Shown here: positions 15,749 to 24,623 of the stretch, in pieces
How the letters are laid out: each line of letters begins with the position of its first letter
Position numbering within the stretch: position 1 is the stretch's first letter
The notes under the pieces: model-generated
The model's input: only the letters and a program-made list of their open reading frames with translations
The model's database searches: none
What the model was told of the DNA's origin: nothing
Assembly: GCA_020636315.1 (NCBI GenBank)
Contig: JACJYA010000015.1
Span: 1 to 64,000, forward strand
Origin: Lewinellaceae bacterium
GTDB taxonomy: Bacteria; Bacteroidota; Bacteroidia; Chitinophagales; Saprospiraceae
Direction: 5' to 3'
Length of the DNA stretch: 64,000 nucleotides
Program-made: the position numbers and the translations under genes

Positions 15749-16623
15749 CCTCGGCCGGTAGCTTTTTGATACAGATACGTCGCGCTGGCCAGGTTGAGCA
15801 GGCGAAGGCCGATCCTGGCGCATACGAAGGCCTGCCCCCACAGGAACAACAGAGCAATGCCGCTTCCCGTATCGGGCTGAAAAAGGCCGTTTATCCACCA
15901 ATAGAGCCCGAAGAAAAGCAGCAGAGAAATGATATTGAGCAGATATAGCAGGAAAAAAGGGCCAAAATTGCGGGCGGCCAAAGTGAAGGACTGCAAAACA
16001 GGACGGAAAACCCATCTTCTGCCCTCCTTTACCACATGGATCTTGGCATAATCCTGCACCATAAAAAAGGCCGCCGCCACCAGCAGATAAACCGGCAGGA
16101 GGTAATACAGCGGCCGCACCAATTCGAGCTCGGTTTCCATCTCGAATATGGCAAAACCGCCGGTGGCCAGGAAAAACAGTATCCCGAAGAGCGCCAACAC
16201 GGCCAGGTGGATGAGCCCGAAGTAAAGGGTCAGGCGCAATAAGCGCCAGAAAAACTGCCGGCAGCCCTGCCAGAAGGCTTCCCACCGGAAAGCTCCGTAA
16301 AAATCGCGGAACACCACCAGGATTCCTCCCATCATCAGGATGGAAAAAAGCAGGTACAGCAAAATAATACCCAGCGAGGCATTGAGGATGGGAGATACCC
16401 CCTGCCCGTACTCCCGCAAAAAATCATTCACAAAAACGTAGTCGAAGCCTTTCAGATGCCGCTCCAACTCCAGCGACTGCCCCACGGTTTTCCCCAGATA
16501 GCCCGAAAAGGGAATGGCCGCAGGCAAGGCAAAAAGAAGGTTGAACAGATACAGCGCCAGCCACATCCTGCCGTTGCGGAAAACCGCTTTCCATCCTGCT
16601 ATGTATGCGCTGACTGCTTTCAT
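15745..16623 (-). CDS. Polytopic membrane protein, unknown function
   Basis: A 292-residue protein with about six hydrophobic segments (near 20-42, 80-103, 130-155, 170-190, 215-240 and 250-272). A polar loop at ~45-75 lies between the first two. The pattern resembles the DUF4013/glycerophosphoryl-diester-phosphodiesterase membrane-domain type of proteins, but I cannot assign it. The gene starts at ATG and ends tail-to-tail with ddl, sharing two bases of stop codon; no partner gene is on its strand except the M1 peptidase 169 bp upstream. Confidence 0.75.
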   Translation of the reverse strand: MKAVSAYIAGWKAVFRNGRMWLALYLFNLLFALPAAIPFSGYLGKTVGQSLELERHLKGFDYVFVNDFLREYGQGVSPILNASLGIILLYLLFSILMMGGILVVFRDFYGAFRWEAFWQGCRQFFWRLLRLTLYFGLIHLAVLALFGILFFLATGGFAIFEMETELELVRPLYYLLPVYLLVAAAFFMVQDYAKIHVVKEGRRWVFRPVLQSFTLAARNFGPFFLLYLLNIISLLLFFGLYWWINGLFQPDTGSGIALLFLWGQAFVCARIGLRLLNLASATYLYQKATGRG

Positions 16624-16654
16624 TTTGATAGTGATTGAAGGCCCGCCTTCGCCA

Positions 16655-16741
16655 GGGACTGTTCATAGTTTCTGGTTTCTGAGTTCCTCGTTGCCCTGAA
16701 GACCAGCGGGTTAGCGTAAGGCAGACACACTTATTTGAACT
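16655..16741 (+). repeat. Left copy of an ~85-bp inverted repeat flanking the M1 peptidase gene
   Basis: This stretch contains CTGTTCATAGTTTCTGGTTT, then CTGAGTTCCT and CCAGCGGGTTAGCGT. It reappears as reverse complement at 18797-18880, with only scattered differences. The two copies bracket the peptidase gene in opposite orientation. No coding character. Confidence 0.8.
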
Positions 16742-16791
16742 ATCCCCTTCGCCAAGGCTTCGGGGCATTCATTCCTTCGTTAATTCATTCC

Positions 16792-18774
16792 CTACACCAA
16801 CACACTCACACTCTGCATCACCTGCTGCATCCACAACAAGAACCGAACGGCGTAACGCCGTAAGCCCTTTTTCGGAGGCTGCAAGGTAAGGCTGTTGTTC
16901 ATGAAATTCTTATCCAGATAGATCTTTCGCTCAGGATCTACTTCCGCGGCAACGACTTTTGCCGGCCCTTCATAGACAAATGCCTTGCTCCGCGCCTTTC
17001 CATCCCAATGCTCCGCGACGGTTTTCCCATCCTCAAAAATGACGCGCACCTCCACCGGAAAATACAAACCCTCCAGCCGATGCACGCGGACTTCACTCCG
17101 GAATGAGGTTAAAACTGCCGCATCGGGCTGAACACAATCTCCCCCATCTTCAAAAATGCCCGCCGGCGGCTGAACCGGAGTGTTTGAAATGGACGCCAGC
17201 GCATAATCGCATAGCCTGGTGCTGTACAACACCTGGTTGAAAAACCAGTCCAGGTTCTCACCGAAGCGGTTGCCGTACTTTTGGGTGATGACTTCGTTGG
17301 CCACGGCAATGAAATCTCTTCCGCAGGGATGCCGGAACTTCCAGCGCTGGAAGTAGGCATGCATGACTTCATCCAGCGTTTCGGTGCCCACCAGGCCTTC
17401 CAGGGTATGCAGCCAGAGCGTTGTCTTATTGTAGGAAATGGGATGGGTGCTGCCCTCCGGAAACTGCCAGCTGAAGTGGTTGTAATCCGCTATTTTAGGG
17501 TCATCCATGCCGAAATAATCGCCCCGGTTGGATTCCATATTGCCAAAACCGAAGCCCAGCCAGTCCACCGTCGAAGTGTGCGGGCCGAAGAGCTCATCCA
17601 TGATGCGCGCCTCGTAGTAGTTGGTGATGCCTTCGTCCAGCCAGGGCTCTTCCTGCTCATTGCTGGCCACCATCTGCATAAAGTACTGGTGGACGAACTC
17701 GTGAACAAGGAGGAGCTCCGATGTTTTTACGCCCTTCGGCAGAAAGCACAGATTCGCGGTGGAAATGAGCGTCGGGTACTCCATCGCCGAGGAGAACATG
17801 CCGTGGAAGGGCGGGTCAATGATGGTTAGCCCGGGGTAGGGATATCGCCCAAAGCGGGACTCGCAGAAGTCAATGGCATAGCGAACCGCCCGGAAGTACC
17901 GCTCCGCAAGGTGCTCATGGTACGGATAGGCCAGCAGGCGGATGTCGATGCCCTTATAATTTTCCTTTACCTCTTTGAAATAAGGCGAGGCCGCCCAGGT
18001 AAAGTCGATCACATCTTCGGCGCGGAAGTGCCAGGTATTTACCTCCCCTTCTTCTTTCACCTCCCGGAGTACTCCGCTTCCTCCAACAATGAAACCTTTG
18101 GGCACGGTAACCTCCACATTATACACACCGAAGTCGGAATAGAACTCCCCTTCCGCGTGAAATTGATGGCAATTCCACTGCCCCTTTTCGGAAAAACGCA
18201 CCCCCGCCGGTTCGTAAACCCCCACTTTGGGGAACCACTGCGCCATGAAGTAATAATCCCGGTTGTAGCCGGTGCGGGCGGCCGCCCGCGGAACTTTCGA
18301 CACCCACTCCATTTCCACTTCAATGGAGCCGCCGGGCAACACCGGCCGCGGCAGCGGCGCCCGGAGCACGGTTCGGTCATCGGCGTTGCCGTCGTCCGGA
18401 GCGATGTATTCCATTTGCCGGGCCAGGTTGTTTCCGTACCCGTCCTTCAGGCTTTCTATCTCCACCCACCCCCAGCCGCAGCCTTCCTTCATGGCGTCGA
18501 TCATGAAGCCGAAGCCCCCGGCCTCCTGCATAAAGGTGGATTGGGTGTTGCGGAAGGCATTGAGGTAGAGGTGGTACTGCAGCTCCCGCACGGTATCGGC
18601 GGAAGGGTTGTTCCACAGCAATACCTGCCTGCCGTAGATCTTTTTCTCCGCCGTATCGAGGCGCACCTGTATGTCATAGTTGGCAATGCGGGGAGAGAGG
18701 GGCCCGCCTTGTGACAAGGCCGGGCTTATTGCCGAAAAGAGCAGGCACAGGAGGATGAATAGTTTTGGAAGCAT
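16792..18774 (-). CDS. M1 family zinc metallopeptidase, secreted
   Basis: A 660-residue aminopeptidase-like protein with signal peptide (LPKLFILLCLLFSAISPALS). The zinc site HEFVH is at 358-362 with the third ligand Glu381 in LDEGITNYYE; upstream, SSAMEYPTL replaces the GxMEN exopeptidase motif. Missing a canonical GAMEN box is common in the Bacteroidota branch of M1. After the catalytic domain comes a beta-rich tail. I chose the ATG at 18774; a longer form would start at TTG 18801 inside the flanking repeat. The gene lies between two inverted copies of an 85-bp repeat. Confidence 0.9.
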   Translation of the reverse strand: MLPKLFILLCLLFSAISPALSQGGPLSPRIANYDIQVRLDTAEKKIYGRQVLLWNNPSADTVRELQYHLYLNAFRNTQSTFMQEAGGFGFMIDAMKEGCGWGWVEIESLKDGYGNNLARQMEYIAPDDGNADDRTVLRAPLPRPVLPGGSIEVEMEWVSKVPRAAARTGYNRDYYFMAQWFPKVGVYEPAGVRFSEKGQWNCHQFHAEGEFYSDFGVYNVEVTVPKGFIVGGSGVLREVKEEGEVNTWHFRAEDVIDFTWAASPYFKEVKENYKGIDIRLLAYPYHEHLAERYFRAVRYAIDFCESRFGRYPYPGLTIIDPPFHGMFSSAMEYPTLISTANLCFLPKGVKTSELLLVHEFVHQYFMQMVASNEQEEPWLDEGITNYYEARIMDELFGPHTSTVDWLGFGFGNMESNRGDYFGMDDPKIADYNHFSWQFPEGSTHPISYNKTTLWLHTLEGLVGTETLDEVMHAYFQRWKFRHPCGRDFIAVANEVITQKYGNRFGENLDWFFNQVLYSTRLCDYALASISNTPVQPPAGIFEDGGDCVQPDAAVLTSFRSEVRVHRLEGLYFPVEVRVIFEDGKTVAEHWDGKARSKAFVYEGPAKVVAAEVDPERKIYLDKNFMNNSLTLQPPKKGLRRYAVRFLLWMQQVMQSVSVLV

Positions 18775-18796
18775 AGGGAGTAGTTTTCGGGGATAA

Positions 18797-18880
18797 TTCA
18801 ATTAAGTGTGTTCGGGTCACGCTAACCCGCTGGTTTCCAGGGAACCAGGAACTCAGAAACCAGAAACTATGAACAGTCCC
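18797..18880 (-). repeat. Right copy of the inverted repeat flanking the M1 peptidase gene
   Basis: Reverse complement of 16655-16741: GGGACTGTTCATAGTTTCTG, then GAGTTCCTGGTTCCCTGG and CCAGCGGGTTAGCGTGACC on the minus strand. It ends 22 bp upstream of the peptidase start codon, so it overlaps the expected promoter or leader of that gene. Confidence 0.8.
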
Positions 18881-19175
18881 GGTTTTCGTCTATCCAGGCC
18901 GGGGTAAGATACGGAGAAAGGGGGAAATGGGGGGATATCCATTGTTTTCCGGAAAACAGGAGAGCGACATTATAACTACGTGGGAAAATGGTTATTTTGG
19001 GGTGGAGGTTTATGTGAAAGAAGTAATGCGGTTGCGCCTATGATCTGAGGGTTGGGGGATAAACGTCAATTGGGGCTATGGGGGAGTTGACGTTTGCAAA
19101 GAAGTTGGCTGCCATTAAACCCAAAAAGTGTTAATCAATATGGGATTTGTGTTAAGAACAAAGAAGCGATAACAA
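18881..19175. other. Intergenic region with two palindromes upstream of the AraC gene
   Basis: No ORF with coding character is visible. It holds the perfect palindrome GTTTTCCGGAAAAC (18944-18957) and the inverted pair AAACGTCAA (19061-19069) / TTGACGTTT (19087-19095). Either could be a regulator binding site in this divergent promoter region. Confidence 0.5.
19061..19095. promoter_or_regulatory. Inverted repeat AAACGTCAA/TTGACGTTT, possible operator
   Basis: Perfect 9-bp arms separated by 17 bp, about 100 bp upstream of the AraC start and 80 bp upstream of the promoter-like TAGCTTTG. Site for the AraC protein itself is a plausible guess. Confidence 0.4.
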
Positions 19176-19183
19176 TAGCTTTG
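19176..19183 (+). promoter_or_regulatory. Bacteroidota-type -7 promoter element TAGCTTTG
   Basis: Matches the TAnnTTTG consensus and lies 13 bp upstream of the AraC start codon, giving a very short leader. A TTTG at 19146-19149 is a possible -33 element, though the spacing is longer than usual. Confidence 0.4.
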
Positions 19184-19196
19184 TAAAAAGTAAAAT

Positions 19197-20105
19197 ATGG
19201 GAGAGCAAGTAATTCATTCAAAATCAATAACGGAGTTGTCGTCTGTTATGAGGGCCGGGAAACCAACGCATCCATTAATTACCATCATTGATACCGAAAA
19301 ACTCGCTTATGGTGAAGAAACCGTTGGTAAACGATTTTCGTCTGAATTGTTCTGCATCGCCCTTAAAGATTCAAGTTGCGGTATTGATTACGGACGAAAC
19401 CCCTACGATTTTGATGATGGTGTATTGATTTTTACGGCACCAAAGCAGATCATAACGGTAAAGAAGCCACAGGAACTAAATCAGGTAAAAGGTTGGATGC
19501 TTTACTTTCATCCGGACCTTATAAGAAACACTTCCCTGGGGGCAAAAATTGACGCTTACACTTTTTTTAATTATGAAGTACACGAGGCGCTACATCTTTC
19601 AGAACAAGAGCAACAGACCCTCAATCAAATCGTTGTTCTGATTCAAAACGAAATAAAGGAACGAATTGATAATCACAGCCAGCAAGTGTTGGTTTCCAAT
19701 ATTGAGTTGTTACTGAATTATTGCACACGATTTTACGAAAGGCAGTTTAATACGCGTTCTGCCAGCAACCTGGATATTGTTTCCAAGGTCGAGTCATTAT
19801 TGAAAAACTATTATTTAGAGAATCAGCTAATTGAAAAAGGGCAACCCAGCATTCAATACCTGGCAGAGCAATGCCATCTTTCCCCAAGTTATCTTAGCGA
19901 CTTGCTTGCCAAAGAAACCGGGCGTTCGGCAAAAGACCATATAAATGACTTTTTGGTGGATAAAGCCAAACACTTGTTATTAAGTTCTACGGATACAATA
20001 AGCGGTATTGCCTACACGCTTGGTTTTAATTACCCGCATTATTTTGGCAGGTTATTCAAGCAAAAAACGGGGAAAACTCCGCAGGAATATCGACAGATGA
20101 ATTAA
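19197..20105 (+). CDS. AraC family transcriptional regulator
   Basis: A 302-residue protein with N-terminal cupin-like sensor region (~30-150) and a C-terminal double helix-turn-helix at about 205-300. Visible HTH features are SIQYLAEQCHLSPSYLSDLL and the second-helix signature ISGIAYTLGFNYPHYFGRLF followed by GKTPQEYR. It directly precedes two SDR genes on the same strand, the common layout in which the AraC protein activates the oxidoreductases in response to an unknown small molecule. Codon and base composition are more AT rich than the flanking genes. Confidence 0.9.
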   Translation: MGEQVIHSKSITELSSVMRAGKPTHPLITIIDTEKLAYGEETVGKRFSSELFCIALKDSSCGIDYGRNPYDFDDGVLIFTAPKQIITVKKPQELNQVKGWMLYFHPDLIRNTSLGAKIDAYTFFNYEVHEALHLSEQEQQTLNQIVVLIQNEIKERIDNHSQQVLVSNIELLLNYCTRFYERQFNTRSASNLDIVSKVESLLKNYYLENQLIEKGQPSIQYLAEQCHLSPSYLSDLLAKETGRSAKDHINDFLVDKAKHLLLSSTDTISGIAYTLGFNYPHYFGRLFKQKTGKTPQEYRQMN

Positions 20106-20112
20106 TGAATGA

Positions 20113-20139
20113 GGGAGCAAAATCAGCTTCCTTTTTTTT
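20113..20139 (+). terminator. Weak rho-independent terminator after the AraC gene
   Basis: GGGAGC (20113-20118) pairs with GCTTCC (20126-20131) allowing one G-U pair, followed directly by eight T residues. Confidence 0.5.
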
Positions 20140-20236
20140 CTGCGATTTGTGTTTAAGCTTTCTCTTTTCGTGTTAATCCAAATCTCTTAACCCCATGATA
20201 TTTGTGTCATCTAATCACTTAAAAAAATAAGTAAAG

Positions 20237-21112
20237 ATGAAACACAAAATTTTAGTTACCGGAGCAAGTGGGGCTTTCGGCCGTTTAACATGTATTCAAT
20301 TAGCAGAAAAAGGCCACCAGGTGGTGGGAACAATGCGTTCTTTAAAAGGTAAAAATACCGAGGCCGCTCGTGAGCTGAAATCTGCAGGGGTAGGCTTGGT
20401 TAAAATGGATGTAACCGATGAAGAAAGCGTCAACTCCGGAGTGCAGTCGGCCATTGAGATGATGGATGGTATAGATACGGTTTTTAATAATGCCGGAATA
20501 GGGGCAAATGGCATCCTGGAATGCTTTACGGCCGAAGATGTTCAAAAGATATTTGATGTAAATGTTTTTGGTGTTCAGCGGCTTATGAGAGCCATTCTTC
20601 CTCATTTCCGAGGACAAGGGAAAGGCACTATCATTCATACTTCGAGCTGTATCGGAAGAATTACGACTCCGTTTCTTGCGGCTTACTCTGCATCAAAATA
20701 TGCCTTAGAATCTTTGGCAGAAGGATACCGGGCGGAGCTTGCAGGATTTGGTATAGAATCTTGCATTGTAGAACCGGGTGGTATGCCAACTGCCTTTATG
20801 GGTGGTATGATCAGGCCAGGCGATACCGAAAGAACACAGCAATACGGAGAAATGGCTAATCTTCCCGATGCATCACTGAATGGCTATGTGCAATACATCG
20901 AAACCATTCCTGAACAAAAACCCGAGAGAGTTGCGGAAGCAGTTGTGGCTTTGGTAGATACACCTTTTGGCGAAAAGCCTTTCAGAACGGTAGTCGATTT
21001 TTCGGGTTTAAAAGAACCTATCGAAAACTACAACAAGGTATTACAACAAACCACAAAAGGGGTTTACACAGCAAATGGTGTAGAAAATCTTTTAACCCTC
21101 AATAAAGACTAA
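20237..21112 (+). CDS. Short-chain dehydrogenase/reductase (SDR)
   Basis: This 291-residue classical SDR has the NAD(P) motif TGASGAFG (8-15), NNAG (84-87), Ser136/137 and YSASK (Tyr150, Lys154). The Arg in GTMRS after the second strand suggests NADP preference. The C-terminal ~60 residues extend beyond the Rossmann core. The substrate is unknown. Its stop codon lies one base before the next SDR gene, so the two are co-translated; they share about one third identity by eye and look like an old duplication. Confidence 0.92.
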   Translation: MKHKILVTGASGAFGRLTCIQLAEKGHQVVGTMRSLKGKNTEAARELKSAGVGLVKMDVTDEESVNSGVQSAIEMMDGIDTVFNNAGIGANGILECFTAEDVQKIFDVNVFGVQRLMRAILPHFRGQGKGTIIHTSSCIGRITTPFLAAYSASKYALESLAEGYRAELAGFGIESCIVEPGGMPTAFMGGMIRPGDTERTQQYGEMANLPDASLNGYVQYIETIPEQKPERVAEAVVALVDTPFGEKPFRTVVDFSGLKEPIENYNKVLQQTTKGVYTANGVENLLTLNKD

Positions 21113-21113
21113 A

Positions 21114-21926
21114 ATGAGCAAGACGATATTGATTACCGGGGCAAGTAGTGGCATTGGGAAAGCCACAGCTTTATATTTTCAGCAAAAAGGATGGAACGTA
21201 ATAGCTACCATGCGTTCGCCTGAAAAGGCGGCCGAGCTAAGTGAATTAGAAAATGTTCACTTAGAAAGGCTGGATGTGCTCGATTTGGAGTCCATCCATC
21301 AAGCCATTCAAAATGGTATTCGAAAGTTTGGTAAAATTGATGCATTGGTCAATAATGCAGGCTATGGTGCTTACGGGCCATTGGAAACTTTCCCAAGAGA
21401 AAACATCATAAGGCAGTTCAACACCAACGTCATTGGATTGATGGATGTTACCAGATCCATCATACCACATTTTAGACAAAAAAAAGATGGCGTTATCGTT
21501 AACATCTCTTCTATTGGCGGAAAGATGACATTTGCCTTAGGTTCACTCTATCACGGGACAAAATTTGCTGTGGAAGGCATTTCCGAATCGCTTCATTATG
21601 AAATGAGCCAGATAGGCGTTAAAGTTAAAATTGTTGAGCCAGGTTTTATTGCAACTGATTTCGGCGGCCGTTCTTTCGACTTTCAAGCAGGAGAAATTGA
21701 AGATTACCAACCAATTATTAATGCATTAATGAAACAATGGCAAAACCCAAACAACACAGTTTCGCCAGCTAGTTTAGTTGCCGAAGTGATTTACACAGCC
21801 GTTACTGATGACACTAATCAACTTAGGTACAGAGCAGGAGAAGATGCCCACTCCTTGCTCGACAACAGAAAGAAAATGACGGATGCTGAGTTCTTTTCCA
21901 TGATGAAAAACCAATTGGGGATGTAA
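21114..21926 (+). CDS. Short-chain dehydrogenase/reductase (SDR), second of pair
   Basis: A 270-residue classical SDR with TGASSGIG (8-15), NNAG (80-83), Ser132/133 and YHGTK (Tyr146, Lys150). It carries the same ATMRS cofactor-specificity segment as its neighbour. All catalytic residues are present. It starts one base after the previous stop codon. Together with the AraC regulator it forms a three-gene AT-rich module; the reaction is not predictable from sequence. Confidence 0.92.
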   Translation: MSKTILITGASSGIGKATALYFQQKGWNVIATMRSPEKAAELSELENVHLERLDVLDLESIHQAIQNGIRKFGKIDALVNNAGYGAYGPLETFPRENIIRQFNTNVIGLMDVTRSIIPHFRQKKDGVIVNISSIGGKMTFALGSLYHGTKFAVEGISESLHYEMSQIGVKVKIVEPGFIATDFGGRSFDFQAGEIEDYQPIINALMKQWQNPNNTVSPASLVAEVIYTAVTDDTNQLRYRAGEDAHSLLDNRKKMTDAEFFSMMKNQLGM

Positions 21927-22107
21927 ACGGTAGCTAACACGGTGTAAAAGCAATAGCGGATTGAGAGATAACTCGAACCGCTTTTTGCATTTATTAAGTA
22001 TTTTGTACGCTACAAAGTAGTTGCATATAAGGGCCGGCCACTTAATCCGCTACTGCTCATACACGAAACCGTTAAATTCCCAACAAGCTCTAAAACTTAT
22101 CAGAATT

Positions 22108-22515
22108 ATGAAAAGGCTGTTATTATTTTGCCTGTTTATTGGTGTAAGTTGTTATGCTCCAAAAGCATATATTCCTAAAGAAGGATCAAAAGAAAGAAAA
22201 GAAATTATTGACATCTTTAGAAAAGATTTTGGAGAGGAAAAAAATAAGATATCAGTTAAAGTAAATCACTTTTCGGTAAATAAAAATTGGGCATGCGCAA
22301 GTGTGACTCCTATGAAAGACAACATTGAATACGCTGAGCCAAGGTGGTCTTTGTTTAATAAAGTTGGGGGAGTATGGAAAGAGGTAAATTGGTCAGATGG
22401 CATTGATTTAAAGGACGATTTTGAACTTATCGATTTACCGGAACAGAATGGCAGAGTCGCTAAATTAATCGTAAAAAAATATCCATCTTGCCCAATGGAC
22501 ATTTTTGGTAAATAA
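22108..22515 (+). CDS. Small putative lipoprotein
   Basis: A 135-residue protein with lipoprotein signal KRLLLFCLFIGVSC (Cys15). The mature part is basic then acidic, with a Trp-rich middle (NWACASVTPM, PRWSLFNKVGGVWKEVNWS). The Trp-containing strands suggest an NTF2-like or DUF4440-like fold, but I do not recognise the family. I chose the ATG at 22108 since the lipoprotein signal starts there; upstream codons are not signal-like. Strongly AT-rich, like the preceding SDR module, and not part of the following operon. Confidence 0.7.
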   Translation: MKRLLLFCLFIGVSCYAPKAYIPKEGSKERKEIIDIFRKDFGEEKNKISVKVNHFSVNKNWACASVTPMKDNIEYAEPRWSLFNKVGGVWKEVNWSDGIDLKDDFELIDLPEQNGRVAKLIVKKYPSCPMDIFGK

Positions 22516-22536
22516 ATGTAACTACATATAACCACA

Positions 22537-22574
22537 ACTCATGCGAATCAGGGGCTAAACGAAGCATATTTTTT
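22537..22574 (-). repeat. Truncated copy of the terminal part of the 56.5-kb element
   Basis: ACTCATGCGAATCAGGGG followed by CTAAACGAAGCATATTTTTT matches the reverse complement of the right end of the element at 56471-56886 with two substitutions over about 36 bases. Only this end is present. It abuts the stop codon of the S33 hydrolase gene. Confidence 0.75.
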
Positions 22575-23640
22575 ACTCCCCAAAATTCCCCTCATCCACA
22601 TCCCGGATGAACTGAATGACGCCCCGGAAGTAATTATCGGCATCATCGTACATGGCCCAGTGGGCGCCGTTGGGGCTGTAATGGTAGCGGGCGTTGGGCA
22701 TCTTTTCCGCCATCATTTCCATGTATTTGGGATCCATCGTATCGTACTCGGCGCCGACCGTCAGAGTAGGCACGGCGATCTTTGGCAGGTCTTCGGTGCG
22801 ATCCCATTCCTTGAGGGTGGCGTCGCCCACGACGCCGAACTCGCTGGGGCCCTGCATCAACAGGTAGATATCGTAGTTCGCATTGGCGGAGGAGCGCAGA
22901 ACGGGCTCCGGCCACTCCTCCAGCGGCATGCGCAGCACGTGCCTGGGATAGTAGTAGGTTTCCACCAGTTCGAGATAACGGGGGCTGGTAAACTCCCCCG
23001 CTGCTTCCAGGGCTTTGATCTCCTTTAAAACTTCCTCCGGCAGGCCCGGCCCGAGCACTTCCTCGGCATACTTCACGTATGCCGGAATGGAGGACATCAT
23101 ATTGGAGATGATCAGCCCTTTGAGATTGTCCTGATATTTCAGGGCGTACTCGATCGCCAGGATACCGCCCCAGGAGTGGCCCAGGAGGTAGAAGTTGTCT
23201 TTATTCAGGCCGAGCGCCTTGCGTACCTGTTCCACTTCCTCGACAAAACGTCCGGTTTCCCAGAGAGACTTGTCATCCGGCTGGTCGCTGTAGGAAGAAC
23301 CCAACTGGTCGTAGTAATAATATTCGATGCCCGCCGCCGGAAAATAGCTATCAAACACTTCGAAATACTCGTGATTGAACCCGGGGCCGCCATGCAGCAA
23401 CAGCACCTTCTGAGTAGGGTTGTTGCCGACCCGCTTGGTCCATACCTTAAACTCCCCGGAAGGAGTGGAAATGGGGATCATCTTCACACCTCCGGTAAGG
23501 ATGTCATCCCTGCCGGTATTATCGAAATAGGACTCCAGGGTAGGGCTGCTCTCTTCAGCGGCGGTTTCCGGTTCGGCGGCCGGAGCGCAACTCTGGAAAA
23601 ATAACAAACTCAACAGCAGTGTATAGGCCAGGTTTTTCAT
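22573..23640 (-). CDS. Proline iminopeptidase-type alpha/beta hydrolase lipoprotein (S33)
   Basis: This 355-residue protein begins with a lipoprotein signal (TLLLSLLFFQSCAP). It then shows the S33 hallmarks: the oxyanion motif HGGPGFNHEYF, the nucleophile elbow GHSWGG, and a catalytic Asp/His pair in AEYDTMDP and NGAHWAM near the C-terminus. S33 enzymes cleave N-terminal proline from peptides, or related esters/amides. The ATG at 23640 is the start that yields the signal peptide. Its stop falls at the edge of a truncated repeat. It is divergent from the PPK2 pair (114 bp). Confidence 0.88.
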   Translation of the reverse strand: MKNLAYTLLLSLLFFQSCAPAAEPETAAEESSPTLESYFDNTGRDDILTGGVKMIPISTPSGEFKVWTKRVGNNPTQKVLLLHGGPGFNHEYFEVFDSYFPAAGIEYYYYDQLGSSYSDQPDDKSLWETGRFVEEVEQVRKALGLNKDNFYLLGHSWGGILAIEYALKYQDNLKGLIISNMMSSIPAYVKYAEEVLGPGLPEEVLKEIKALEAAGEFTSPRYLELVETYYYPRHVLRMPLEEWPEPVLRSSANANYDIYLLMQGPSEFGVVGDATLKEWDRTEDLPKIAVPTLTVGAEYDTMDPKYMEMMAEKMPNARYHYSPNGAHWAMYDDADNYFRGVIQFIRDVDEGNFGE

Positions 23641-23754
23641 TTTGACTAATTTTAGGTTCGAATAATGCAATTTAGCCTTAATGACAAGAATCATTAAATC
23701 CCACGGGAATTAATCTCATTTTAGTGCTTGTTTGGGGACAAATTTATTTCATAT

Positions 23755-24603
23755 ATGAACGACATCCTTTTTTCCAACCAGGATATTGCGGCTATTAGCA
23801 CCCGGGAAGGCCTTCTGGCTTTCCTGATAGAAAAGGAGGTGGACCTCCAGAAGATTGAAGAACGGCTCATCTACAAGAATGAACTGGAGAAGCTACAGAT
23901 CGAGTTGCTGAAACTGCAGAACTGGATACTCAAAAAGAAAAAACGGGTGGTGGTACTTTTCGAAGGGAGAGACGCCGCCGGAAAAGGCGGGGCCATCCGG
24001 CGGTTCCGGCGCTACCTCAACCCCCGCTCCGCCCGCGGTGTGGCGCTGGGCAAGCCCTCCGATATCGAGAAGGGACAGTGGTATTTCCGCCGCCACCTCA
24101 AGGAGATGCCCAACCCGGGAGAGATCGTCTTTTTCGACCGCAGCTGGTACAACCGCGCCGTGGTGGAGCCCGTCATGGGCTTCTGCAGCCAGGAGGAGTA
24201 CGAGCGGTTCATCTGGCAGGTGCCGGAATTTGAGCACATGCTGACCGAAGATGGGGTGAAGATCATCAAGTTGTGGTTTGCCATTTCCAAAGAAGAACAG
24301 AAAAAGAGGCTGGATGCCCGGGAAACCGACCCGCTCAAGCAGTGGAAGATCAGCCCGGTAGATAAGAAAGCCCGCGAAATGTGGGAGGAATACACCTACT
24401 ACATCAGAGAGATGCTCTTCAAGACACACACGGATTTCAGCCCCTGGATCATCGTCAAAACGGATAATAAGCTGGTGGCCCGCCTGGAAACCATCCGCTA
24501 TTTGCTATCCCTTTTCGACTACGACGGAAAGGAAAAGGCGGAAACCATACTGTTTCCGGACCCCAATATCGTTCACCGCTTTTACCGGTCCATGCTTTTG
24601 TAA
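23755..24603 (+). CDS. Polyphosphate kinase 2 family protein, copy 1
   Basis: A 282-residue PPK2 that transfers phosphate between polyphosphate and nucleotides. Walker A GRDAAGKGG is at 71-79 and the lid/Walker B FFDRSWYNR at 126-134; GQWYFRRHLKEMP lies between. All residues of the active PPK2 pattern are present. An N-terminal helical region (~1-60) precedes the kinase core. I chose the ATG at 23755; the upstream TTG is not supported. A second PPK2 gene follows after 20 bp. Confidence 0.93.
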   Translation: MNDILFSNQDIAAISTREGLLAFLIEKEVDLQKIEERLIYKNELEKLQIELLKLQNWILKKKKRVVVLFEGRDAAGKGGAIRRFRRYLNPRSARGVALGKPSDIEKGQWYFRRHLKEMPNPGEIVFFDRSWYNRAVVEPVMGFCSQEEYERFIWQVPEFEHMLTEDGVKIIKLWFAISKEEQKKRLDARETDPLKQWKISPVDKKAREMWEEYTYYIREMLFKTHTDFSPWIIVKTDNKLVARLETIRYLLSLFDYDGKEKAETILFPDPNIVHRFYRSMLL

Positions 24604-24623
24604 ACCGCAAAATTCCTGCCGCT

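Noticed and set aside
15047..16285. Long leftward frame across ddl and the membrane-protein gene
   Set aside because: It overlaps two recognised genes in other frames and its translation has low-complexity non-protein character.
18775..18801. Longer M1 peptidase start (TTG at 18801)
   Set aside because: It lies inside the flanking repeat and only adds residues before a good signal peptide starting at ATG 18774.
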